From contig NC_057916.1 of the NCBI RefSeq assembly GCF_018873765.1, forward strand, positions 32,649,501 to 32,713,500: a stretch of 64,000 bases of DNA, written 5' to 3'. How positions within the stretch are numbered: the first letter of the stretch is position 1; the number at the start of each line of letters is the position of its first letter. Below, piece after piece: positions 45,820 through 56,500 of this stretch. Both the position numbers and the translations under genes were made by a program. Source of the stretch: Telopea speciosissima (taxonomy: Eukaryota > Streptophyta > Magnoliopsida > Proteales > Proteaceae). Under the pieces are notes generated by a model, which saw nothing but the letters and a program-made list of their open reading frames with translations, was not told the origin of the DNA and searched no databases.

Positions 45820-46439
45820 CCTTAAAAAAAACATGTCAGAACAAACAAAAGGATTTTGATTTGGTTTGAAGATGGAAAAGAATAAGAGATTCTTTCATTT
45901 GAACAGCTCTCACAAAATGATAAATGTCAACTCAGTTTATCAATAAGAACCAAAAAATCCATTCCTAACCTAAACTATCTAATGTCCTATTTCAGATCAG
46001 CCATAGTTTAAACGTCTTTTGACTCTGCAATCCAATTTCTGGTGGGGTCACAAGCAATTTGAGAAAGGATAGAGCAAAAAAAATTCACTTGATGTACTGA
46101 GATTTTTATTGTGTAAACCTGCAATGCTTAGGTGTTCTAGGCTCTAGGGAAAGAAGTATATATACATAAATAACGCCATTGCAAGTTGAGTCTAAGATGG
46201 AGGCTGAAACTGAGGGAATGAAGCGCAAGGAATAAGCCAGGATATACCATATATTTTGTTCCCGCAAGGAATAAGCCAGTAGGAGCAAGGAAGCCTAGTT
46301 CAGCAAAATCATTCATGATACCTGTAATCTCCTCAAGCTTAAACTGAGGGAATGAGGCGCTCTGTGCTGGTTGTTTTTTTTTTTCTCTCCCTTTCTTCCC
46401 TGTTATGAGGTGTCGGTTTCTTTCTTTTTTTTTTCTCCT

Positions 46440-47504
46440 TGAAATTGGATTCAAACCTCAGGGAGACAAAATGAATAGAGTAACATTAATCAGAGTTTTC
46501 TAAAGACAAAAGCAAAGAGAGATAGAGAAATCCAAAGAGGCGATGCTTAGACCACACAATCAAAGTTCTACCCCAAAAAAAAAACAACCAAAATATATGA
46601 CCTCCATTCTACCCAAGGAAAGATCATCCAAAAAATTCATCTTTTTGTCGTGAAAAGATCATCCAAAAAAAAATAAACCGAAATGAGAAAGATCATAAGT
46701 CCACAATCACAGTTCTACCCAAAAATAAAATAAAAAATTCAGAGTACCTTTAACAGGGAGCCAATCTCTATGGACTGCAACTTCGGTTCTCCTCGACGGA
46801 TCCGGCGAGATGGGGGAGACAACGAAATAAATGATCTCCGTTCGCAGCTCGACGATTCCGGCGGCAGCGGCAGCAGCAGCTTCTCGTTCTCTGTTCTTTG
46901 AGGTTCTTTGTTCGTTGAGCAATGAGGGCATAGGAGAGAGAGAAACACGATGAGATAGGGTTGGGTTCGGTTTTCGTCTCTTCAACTGAGATGAGTGGAA
47001 AGGAGGAAGGAAACTCGGAGGTTGTGTTCATCTGCAAACCCTAGTGGCCTTCCTTCACTGGTGAGAGAGAGGATGTCGCCGTCACCGTAGCAGCCAGATT
47101 TGGTCACGACTTGGCCTTCCTTCGCTGGTTTTCTTTCCAAATAGCTTTCAGGGTCCTTGGAGTTGTGAGAGAGAGAATGTCGCCGTCGCCACTGAGGAGT
47201 TGTGAGAGGGATGAGTGAGTGAGGGAGGGAGGGATTCAAGAGAGGTTCTGCTGGGAAATGTTCGTTCGATCTGAAACCCTAGGCAAATGAGTGAAATGGG
47301 TTTGTTTTGAGGGAGATAAGTTTGGTTTGGTTTGTTTTGAACCGGTTAGATGGGATTGGTTTGAGGTTTAAAGTGGTTCAAATAGATGGGGATTGGAATT
47401 CAAAAAAATTTGAATTTTTTAAATAACCACCATTGGATGGTTGTCAGGACACATGGCACGCTAGAAACTCACGGAAGTAGGATGGAAGTAGAGGATGTGG
47501 ATCC
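46440..47504. repeat. Right terminal inverted repeat of the Mutator-like element
   Basis: It is the inverse of the left arm, without the 75-base duplications. The GGATGTGGATCC terminus at 47493-47504 mirrors GGATCCACA at 43685. Poly-T/poly-A slippage accounts for several small differences. Confidence 0.8.
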
Positions 47505-47647
47505 TGTATTCCTCAGTGGCACAATTTCCTACAAGACAAGTAGGTTTAAAAGTCAAAACTAGTTGTTTTGTAATTTATTTTCTTACTTAGTAGATCTAAG
47601 AAATTGTTTGTAATTTATTTTCTTACCTAGTAGATTTAAGAAATTGT

Positions 47648-47648
<1 letters not shown>

Positions 47649-47687
<39 letters not shown>

Positions 47688-47690
47688 TCA
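47649..47690. repeat. CT microsatellite
   Basis: This is a TCTC run of about 40 bases with one GTCT interruption. It lies just upstream of a LINE RNase H fragment. Confidence 0.9.
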
Positions 47691-47694
47691 CATT

Positions 47695-48076
47695 CATAAA
47701 AGCCATTTTGAACTCTGGGTTCTAATCTTGCTCGAAGGGATTGTGCCCTGTAATGATGAGATTATGGTGGAATCGGACTCGGAGAGCGTCATTGATCTCA
47801 TCAATCATCCTCTCAAACAAGCGACTCTTGCTATGAAAAGTATAATCAAGGACATCCAACAACTTCTTGTTTGTTATAATGACTGCTCTTTTCACTTTGT
47901 TCCTAGGAAGGTTAATGTTTTACATCATTGCCTAGCTCGGAAGGCCCTGTCCATCACGTGTACGACAGAATGGCCACATTCCACTCCATGGATTGTGGAT
48001 CTTTGCAAGACCACAACTACGTGTAACTCACGTATCTCTCAATAGATCTTTTATTACCCCAAAAAAAAAAAAAAAA
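47695..48076 (+). pseudogene. LINE 3' end with RNase H fragment
   Basis: The plus-strand frame reads EIMVESDSESVIDLINHP, then HFVPRKVNVLHHCLARKAL, ending at a stop at about 48042-48044. A short tail follows and then a poly(A) run at 48061-48076. This is the RNase H end of a plant L1-type LINE, 5' truncated. The wording around LARKALSITCTT matches the minus-strand fragment at 9395-9770, so both come from one family. Confidence 0.7.
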
Positions 48077-51000
48077 CTCTAGGTTCCAATTTGTACTCTC
48101 CATGGCCATTACGGTTCTCTGATCACAAGAGATCGGTTTTTCAATAAAAATCCTCTCTCTCCTTCATTCAGATTTCACTAGAATAATGAGCCCAACTAAC
48201 CCTAGCATGATCAATAGATTTTCATTCTTTATCCAAATTGTAACTTTCATATTCAATCAAATCAATGAAAAACCCCACAACAAGATCTCAAAGACGTGCA
48301 TGGTGTTGTATGCCATAAAGAAGAGAGGGTTTGAGGCAGACAACCAGCCCCGGAAGCTTGATTGTACTGTGGAGGGAAAGTTCCAAGTTGTGGATGTGGA
48401 GAGCCAATGATGTCAAATTCATTTAATCTCAAATGTAGAATACTTAATATGAGATTCATTCAATCTCAAATGCGGAATACTTTAATGAAGATCAATTGAC
48501 TTACCTCCATTAGATCCCAAGTTTTGCCCCAAATTTCTCATGATTGACGCTTCTTGGCTTTACTGTAATAATGATCCTACAACAATTAAAAGAACACTTG
48601 ATGGCAGATTCTCTCTCTTCTTAGTCTCCCCCTTATCACCAAAAAATGATGGTTCTCCACTATAGTGTTAATAGACTAAAGGGATATGCACTACCAAGGT
48701 TTTATATTCCTCACCATCAAGGGATAATAAAGTAACGGGAATTAAAACTCCCTATTCACATAAGCTACATTGGTCTGATGTGGCAATTAGGTCTACATCA
48801 GCCAACATCTTACTTGGACCATATTGCCACTTGCCAATTAATATTTAGAGTTACAAACTATATATGGTCATTCACAATAAAAACTTAAACTCACAGATCA
48901 TGATGGTTCAAGTTCTCAAAAAAAAAACAAGTTCTCAAAATTTAATTTAAAGTCGAATTCCTTGTATCTCAACATCCAACTATATACAATTATAGATATC
49001 TCATTTTGTCACCTTGGGGATGCACAAAACAACTATGTTTTGGAATTGTTTGTGATCCTTATTCCTTATTTTAAGTAGAGAACCTCCCCTAATGTTGAAC
49101 CTTACAAACTGAAACCCTCCCTAGAAAAGATTTAACAAAACAATGTGCCCTAAAATGATCAAATTGACCCTATTAGTGTTTGACATGCTAAACAACCTTA
49201 TATATATAACTGAAAATCTAATGCTAAAAGATGTGGATGAAAACAACACATTTTACTTGGGGGAATTTACCTTCACCATCCGATAAAGGAACCGTAGCTG
49301 TACTAATTCTCTACCCCTTACGAATGATCGATAGTACACCCACCCCTTACATGATACTCTCTCAAGACCATTAGAAGGCCTACGTGTGGCTGAAGTACAA
49401 GTCGGATCTTTTACTAATTATTTTATGAGTAAGAGATCGCTGCTTGGTTGTGTAACCCTTGTACTAGTACGATGGCCAATGAGAGCACATGTAAACACAT
49501 TAACAGGTTGGGTGTTTTTTTATTTCAAGCGGCTGAAGGTAATTTTGCACACTCATGTATCTGGGTTCAAGAGCCACACGACCAAGCAATATTATTTCTT
49601 TTATTTTATATAAATCACTTTTACATAGGCCCATCAGCCGAACACACTTTTCGAAAATGTATTCGGCCAAACTATCAACCGAAAGCACTTTTCTATGAAA
49701 GGTGTGCAAACAAACTCATCCATGACCTCACCTGGTCTGGTTGAACCAACATCACTCACTCTTCTATCTATTCAATCATTCAATCCCAACATCTTTTTCT
49801 GCATCTACCAAACTCATTTGGCAACTTCTGAACCACCACCTTCAGAATACATTTCCCAAATACACACCAGCCTAGAAAAAATTTCACTACTCCAACATGG
49901 AGTCATGAACCTGAGACTGCTTGTTCACCAGCAACCCTACAACTGTGTAAGTCCGCAACTCTCTTCGCTTGATTGCGTCCACTTGCATGCTTTGAAAAAG
50001 TGCAAAGGCCTGATAATACCTCTGCACATGACAATGAATGATCATTCGTAGTACACTAGTCCTCTTCCCAAATGATGATGATAGGTGGCTCTTCAGCATT
50101 TCCAAAACTATGACTACAGGTCAATGAGAGCATTATGTCATAACCATCCGGCTGAGACTGACCCTAATAGTCCAACCGGGTAATACCCCCCGCCCTCCCT
50201 CTGCTGTGGCAGTTTGAAGACATGTTTCCGTTTTGTGCAAACATATAGGACTATTTTAATCAACTGGCTCAAAGAAGTGGTGTTAGCATAACTTCACATT
50301 ATTGCGCTGCTGATGAACATGACAGAATTGGGATCTGCCTGAGATCAATTCTCCCATGAATGGAGATGGCTAGAATACCACAATAAGTTTAATTGCAAAT
50401 TGCCCAATCACCTGAATTTGGATTTGTTTTAAGGAATTTGTCTGGCACCGTTTTGGACCACGGTGAGTCATGACTGGTTGGAGACAGGTTTTTCTGCTGT
50501 CATTTGGCTTTTCAAGCTCAGGTAGCAATGAAGGCACCTCTGCCAAAGCCAAGCATTGATAATAGATTTCCGATGACTGCGGCAATCCTGAAATTTTACA
50601 TAAAAAAAAGTTAATTGGCTACAATTGACAAAAAAAAGACTCATGTGCATAAAGAAGAGCCCATTGGTGGTTCCTATCAAACGCTAAGATGTTGATTCTT
50701 ATGCAATAAACTTATGTAAGAAGAACAAATCCATGTTTTCTCCCTCCCCCACTCACTAACTACCCTTCCATACGGGAAAAAGGTGCCATGGGGAAAAAAG
50801 AACGGGGGGAGGGGGGGGGGGGGGGAACTGACATCTCCAAATGGAACATGGCCCATCCCTAGATAGTACAGACAATGGAGATCGACATCGAAATCGGATG
50901 AGCATAACCTTTCAAATCCCAAAGCTTCCTTCCTAGTTCTGTCCAATATAATATCTTTGGGAACCCAAAGAGCACAATGAATGAACTGGTTAACAGTCAT

Positions 51001-51218
51001 CCAATATTGTCCTACGTAGAACCTACTGAATAGTGGCTCCTCTACCCTGCATGTACACTACCTTATGCTATATGTCCTTACTGTGTCCATAAATGTGATG
51101 CTGGTGCATAAAAAGTAACTACAAATTTTCAAACATAAACAATGCTTACAAAATGTATGTGCAGCACTTTAAAATCCACATTGCGGAAGAATAGATGGAT
51201 TTTTTTAAAGTCCAAACC
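48077..51218. other. Intergenic stretch, no gene recognised
   Basis: Only short open frames are present. A poly-G run (about 50806-50826) is present. The minus-strand segment at about 50400-50590 has an acceptor-like TTTCAG and an open frame, but nothing links it to a gene. It may include the 3' UTR of the PPR gene. Confidence 0.45.
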
Positions 51219-53174
51219 TCAGTTCAAATGTGACTCTTGCATGTACTCTGATGAAACAGTGGGCTCTAAGTTCATCTCACATCTCAAACAGATCAACATG
51301 GCATGGATCTCTAGCCATCTTGGATGCTGCTTATCCTCAGCTACAAATCTGTGAACAATTCCATTTACAACTAAACTACTACAACCAGCTGTTTTCTTGA
51401 CCCCTCGGGATCCCATGATTTCTCTGATCTTGTCGGAAAAGCTCCACCTCCCAAAAGCAGCATATATGTTGGACAAAAGAACATATCCTCCCTCTTTCTC
51501 TGGCTCTAATTTCAGCAGCTCCATCAAGGCATTCTCAGCCAGCTCTACATCCCCATGAGCCTTGCAAGCACTCAGCATTGCTCCCCAGATTGATCCACTT
51601 CGTTTAATTGGCATATTCTCAATCACATCTTTTGCGTCTGCTAGCCGCCCTGCTCTTCCTAAAAGATCCACCAGACACCCATAGTGTTCAACACCTGGTT
51701 CAATACCATAATTTTTGTTCATACTGTTAAAGATTTCAAGCCCTTGCTCTACCATCCCGCAGTGACTACATGCAGTAAGGACGGCAACAAAAGTTACCTC
51801 ATTTGGCCTAAGCTCTTTCTGCATCTCCCAGAATAATTCCAAAGCTTTGCTTCCATGACCATGGAATGCAAACCCAGAGATCATGGCTGTCCACAATGTA
51901 ACATCTCTTTCAGTGACTCTCTCGAAAACAATGAGAGCCCTTTCAATGCTCCCACATTTACAGTACATGTCAATAAATGCTGAGCCCAAAAATGCATCTA
52001 GTTTCATCCCACTTCTAACCACCCACCCATGTATCAATCTCCCTTGGTCCAGAGTTCCAGACTCTGCTGCAGCATGAACCACGCTAACCAATGTTACCTT
52101 GTCAGGACAAACATTCTCAACGAGCATGCGGTTGAATATGTTCATAACAGAAGAACAATCACCCCTCTGTCTATATCCTTCAATTAGAGAATTCCAAGAA
52201 ACAAGGTCCCTGCTAGGCATTAGATCAAAGAAAGTGGAGGAAAGTTCCATTTCTCCAATTTTAGCATAACCAGCAATCATGGTGTTCCATGATATAATGT
52301 CCTTGTCCACAAATTCACCAAAAACTCTGTGAGCAATCTTCATCTCCTCACATTTCACATACATATCAAGAAGAGCATTACCCAAAATAAAATTGCAAGC
52401 ACTGAATAACTGTCTTCTTTCGATCCATGCATGAACTGACTTACCCAAAAGCATGTTTCCCACTTGTCCACAGCACATGAGAAGAGCTACCATGGTAAAC
52501 TCATCTGGGTCAAGACTTGAATCAACCATTTCATGGAACAGCTGCAATGCTTCCAAGCTGTGTCCCTTCCTGGCAAGTCCAAGAATCATGATATTGTATG
52601 GAACAGCATCTCGTATGGACATCTGTTGAAACAATTGATGTGCAAAGCTCATTTGTCCATACTCCAAATACATCTTCACGAGGGAGTTCTGAAAATAACT
52701 GTAGGATACAAAGCCCGTGACAATAGCATGGCTGTGAGTCTGTTTGACCTCTGATAAGCATTTGGAAGCTTTGAGAAGATAAAGAAATGTGTGTTTATCT
52801 GGATAAATGTGTGATTGGAGCATGGAGTTGTAGAGTAAAAATGATTGGTTTGATAAGAAGGACAAAGTAGATATCATCATATTGTAAATGTAGAGATTGG
52901 GCCGAGTATAATGATTAAAGAGGAGGATGGCCATGTCTAAATTGGCAGGGTATGAGATGGCTGAAAAATATATGAGCCTGCTCATGGGAAATGTATGAAT
53001 AGTGAGATGGATCCTCATCATCTGTGCCAGAATTTGTTTGAAGTGATCCCTTGTTCTGCACTTTTCAAGTAAAACAAGGACCGGATGGCTTAGATTGAGG
53101 GACACAGTGGGATCCCAGCAGGTTCTGTGGCTGGTTAAAGTGAAAGTACTGAAAGGACGAAAATAACGATACAT
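51219..53174 (-). CDS. Pentatricopeptide repeat protein, PLS class with E domain
   Basis: This is a single-exon gene of 651 aa. After an N-terminal stretch rich in Ser, Thr and Arg (likely organelle targeting), tandem 31-36 residue PPR motifs run from about residue 70 to 540, with typical FxxMPxRDLVSWNSLI and NALLDMYxKC wording. The C-terminal E/E+ region contains SGSIWGAMLSACKAHGDVELAE, EKEGGYVLLSNIYA and GCSSLVVNGIVHRFVAEDKQHP. There is no DYW deaminase, and the protein ends about 25 residues after E+. Family knowledge: such proteins bind single-stranded RNA in mitochondria or plastids and recruit editing factors; the target here is unknown. The frame is intact. It lies 404 bases downstream of the OSB gene on the same strand, and the start ATG at 53174 is the first in frame. 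Confidence 0.93.
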   Translation of the reverse strand: MYRYFRPFSTFTLTSHRTCWDPTVSLNLSHPVLVLLEKCRTRDHFKQILAQMMRIHLTIHTFPMSRLIYFSAISYPANLDMAILLFNHYTRPNLYIYNMMISTLSFLSNQSFLLYNSMLQSHIYPDKHTFLYLLKASKCLSEVKQTHSHAIVTGFVSYSYFQNSLVKMYLEYGQMSFAHQLFQQMSIRDAVPYNIMILGLARKGHSLEALQLFHEMVDSSLDPDEFTMVALLMCCGQVGNMLLGKSVHAWIERRQLFSACNFILGNALLDMYVKCEEMKIAHRVFGEFVDKDIISWNTMIAGYAKIGEMELSSTFFDLMPSRDLVSWNSLIEGYRQRGDCSSVMNIFNRMLVENVCPDKVTLVSVVHAAAESGTLDQGRLIHGWVVRSGMKLDAFLGSAFIDMYCKCGSIERALIVFERVTERDVTLWTAMISGFAFHGHGSKALELFWEMQKELRPNEVTFVAVLTACSHCGMVEQGLEIFNSMNKNYGIEPGVEHYGCLVDLLGRAGRLADAKDVIENMPIKRSGSIWGAMLSACKAHGDVELAENALMELLKLEPEKEGGYVLLSNIYAAFGRWSFSDKIREIMGSRGVKKTAGCSSLVVNGIVHRFVAEDKQHPRWLEIHAMLICLRCEMNLEPTVSSEYMQESHLN

Positions 53175-53577
53175 GGATAAGCTCCCAGGAGATGCTCAAA
53201 AGCAATGGAGATTACAATTGAGAAATTGGTTTATATGTGAAATAGCGTGTTTAAGTATTCAGGAATAATCAAATATCCAAATTCAAAGTTAAGCTGTGAG
53301 AAGCTTATCCCAAAAGACATATTGTTCTATATTCAGGAGGGCAAAATTACCAGAATGCTCAGAAAGTTTCCATAAGCCAAATGAACAACATGCAAAAGCT
53401 TCAGGGGCAGCAAGTAATACAGATTCACGAGTCCCAAATATACTAAGAAAATTATCAGGCTACACCTAGAAGACTGTAAGAAATCATCCAAAATCAGCTC
53501 TGAAGAAATCAGAAACATAAAAGGAGAATTTAGAATCTCAAGACAAAAATATCCAGCTTCCAGCAGAGAGCCAATAG

Positions 53578-56500
53578 CTAGAAAGGTGTGAAATCATCGC
53601 CAGCCACAAAAGCAGCAGGTTTATTTGCTTCATAATTTTGAAAAGCCTCCATCCTAGAGTCCAGAATTGCCAGTTGAGACTTCAACCAAGGTGGATTATA
53701 CTTGGCTTCAACCCACAAAGCTTCTCCAGTATGTTTGTGCTTGAAATCTGGATATTTCGGGTTCCTCTGTGAATTGCAAGAAATTCTTTACTCATAACCC
53801 GATAATAAAAACAAATTTGTGGAGAAAATGAGAAATAAAACTCACTCAAAATCAGTTCAGCAAATTTAAAAAAAAAAGGTCTGGCTGGCATTGCTGGTGT
53901 CGTTAGGGATCATGATGGTATTATTTTATTACTCCAGGAATTGAAGATGTCTATTAAAGGCCCTGAAGTTGCATCTTCCCAAGGATGGCCTAATGTGCTG
54001 ACTGGGGGTAAGTCTGCACTAATCATCAAATGGTTTGGATTGTGACTCAGGAGTCAGGAAATACACGGAGATATATCCAACTTACCTGGATAGCCACTTC
54101 ATTGCAGGTTTTGGGAAGTTGTACTATACTGCTTTGAAGATGAGATCCATGAATGCTCTAGATAATGAGTTCGCTAAAGCTGGGCAGACAGAATTCATTT
54201 GCATTGGACACCATCCTATATTTTAGTTGTTCCTTGGGTTGGTGGCTTGTAGGCTGATCCTTCTTGGTGTAGTGCTTTATGTTTGTGTAGCTTTCTTCTC
54301 TGTAATAATATTTGTTACTTATTGGAAAATAATAGAATTGACAATTGTGTGTTCATATCAATTGTTTTCTCATGGATTATCGAAGAATAAGGAATCCTAG
54401 ATATGTTGGTTCAGCCACATTATTAATAAGGACATCTGTGGAAGGTTCAATAACTCCCCGACCAATGAGTTTGGTCTTGTATCACAAGGGCACCATCCTT
54501 CACTTTGTCAGTTATTTTTTAAATATAAATATATTATTTTACTCACCACTCATGTTCGTTGTGTAGACACTACTAGCCTTCCTTTTGGGCTGTGGTAGTT
54601 CATAGTTGTCAAGGCGGTGAAGGGGTGCCTAAGCACTTAGGCGACCAAGGCACCCAAGTATTATTTTTTATTTCCCCTCTTTTCTAACATTATTTAGTAT
54701 GTTACAATATATACCTTATATCATCAAAAATCAACATTAAGTGACATCAAGTCATCAAAAAACAACACTAAGCCGCATCAAGTCATCAAAAATCAATATT
54801 AAGCCACATCAAGTCATCAAATCATTAGATCCTACGCGGGCAGGCTTGAACACATTAGATCCGTGCTCCAATCCTCTTACATTTATTGGTACGGCATCTT
54901 TGTCATTCCTAAAGCCACCATCAAAGCTATGGAGTCCCTTTTTGCTGCTTTCCTCTGGAAAGGGAAGGAATCCTCCAGATTTCTCCACCCGATCAGCTGG
55001 AAATCCATCTACCTTCCCAAATCCGAGGGAGGTCTTGGCATTCGCCGCATCCGCAACTCCAACACTGCAGGAATTCTGAAGCTTATTTGGAAAATCTCCA
55101 CTAAGCATGACTCCATTTGGGTTCAGTGGGTCTACTCTCACCTCCTCAAAAATGACTCCATCTGGACTGTCTCCATCCCCAAAGATTCCTCCTGGATTTG
55201 GCGCAAAATTCTACTCCTTTGCCCTCTGGCTCTCTCAGCCATTTCCTCCACCATCGGTGATGGATCTTCCACCTCCTTATGGCTCAACCCCTGGCACCCT
55301 TTTGGAGTCCTCCCCTTTCTTCTATCATCTCGCATGGCAATTGGTCCCACCCCTCCCCCCTTACCCCCCCCCTCTCCCCCTTCCCCCTTCCCCCTTCCCC
55401 CTTCCCCCCCTGGTCTTGCGGACAAGGTCTGTTGGCTTCCCTCCAACAATGGCCTCTTTAGCTTTAAATCAGCCTGGAACCTCATTAGGCCCCAAGCTCC
55501 TTCTGTCCTTTGGCACAAGCTTGTCTGGTTCAAAGGCCACATCCCCCGTCACAGCTTCCTTGCCTGGAGAACCCTGAACCATTGCCTCCCAACCCAAGCC
55601 TTCCTATCCCACCGTAGAATAACTGCCCCCCCCCTTGCATTTTCTGTTGGAATGGCTTTGAGGACATTGACCACCTTTTTTTCGCCTGCCTTTTCACTTC
55701 CACCGTCTGGAAAAAAGCCTTGTCGTTCATTTGGCCTCGACGCAGGCGCATTCTTCCATTCACTCGAGAGTGGCTTTGGTTGGTCATGACTTTCACTGGA
55801 GGCACCACCTGCGACACCATTGGCAAGCTTGTGTTCGGCGCTACCTTCTATCACATTTGGATGGAGAGGAACCTTAGGAGATGGACTTCCAACTCTCGCT
55901 CTTTTGACCTGATTTGGAAAGCCATCTCTTGGGAGGTTTCCTCGAAGCTGAGTCTTCTACCCCACAAGGCCTTTTTGGACTCCCCAAGGAACAGGCATAT
56001 TGTTGTTTCCTAGGGCCTAGATAGCACTCTGTTGCGCCCACTTTAGAGGGGCTCGGAGCTTCCCCCCCCCTTCTTTCCCCCCTTGTATTTTCCCCTTCCC
56101 CCGCTTTTTCCCTCTCGCCCACCCCAGGCTTTGGTAATATATTTTTATTATTCACCAAAAAAAAAAAGTCATCAAAAATCAACATAGAACTAGAAGACAG
56201 CAGAACTGAAGAAGCAAGCTAATGGAAGCTTGAAACAATCAAAACATACAGTTGGTTTATACTGTCCTTGGAATTGGTCATTGTCATGGTATACCTACTA
56301 GTCTCACATCTGGTTTATACTGTTCTTAGAAAATATGATCGTATCTATAAGTAATTAAACTGCTCTCGATTTAGAGAAGTGTTCTTGTTCTCTAAGAAGT
56401 TTGACTAGTCAAATAATTTTATTTTACATGAAACTTTTTGTATTAGGTAGAGCACAAAACCAGCTTTCCAACAAATAATTACTTAAATCTAATTTATATT

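Larger units (their letters stand above)
43685..47504. mobile_element. Mutator-like element with long terminal inverted repeats carrying tRNA-like genes
   Basis: The ends are GGATCCACA..CTCTACTTCC at the left and its inverse at the right. The flanks TGTACTCCTC (43675-43684) and TGTATTCCTC (47505-47514) are a 9-10 base target duplication with one change. The left inverted repeat extends to about 44997 and the right one from about 46440, so each arm exceeds 1 kb. Arm length and duplication length fit Mutator-like elements. No transposase is encoded, so it is non-autonomous. The 1.4-kb interior carries two tRNA-like sequences in opposite orientations. Confidence 0.8.

Noticed and set aside
50370..50680. 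Possible exon downstream of the PPR gene
   Set aside because: An acceptor-like site and short open frame exist, but the PPR gene has its own complete end and no protein family match is recognisable.
55107..55854. Pro-rich and Gly-rich open frames opposite or beside the LINE
   Set aside because: They overlap the zf-RVT coding region and a C-rich tract of the LINE and have no independent support.
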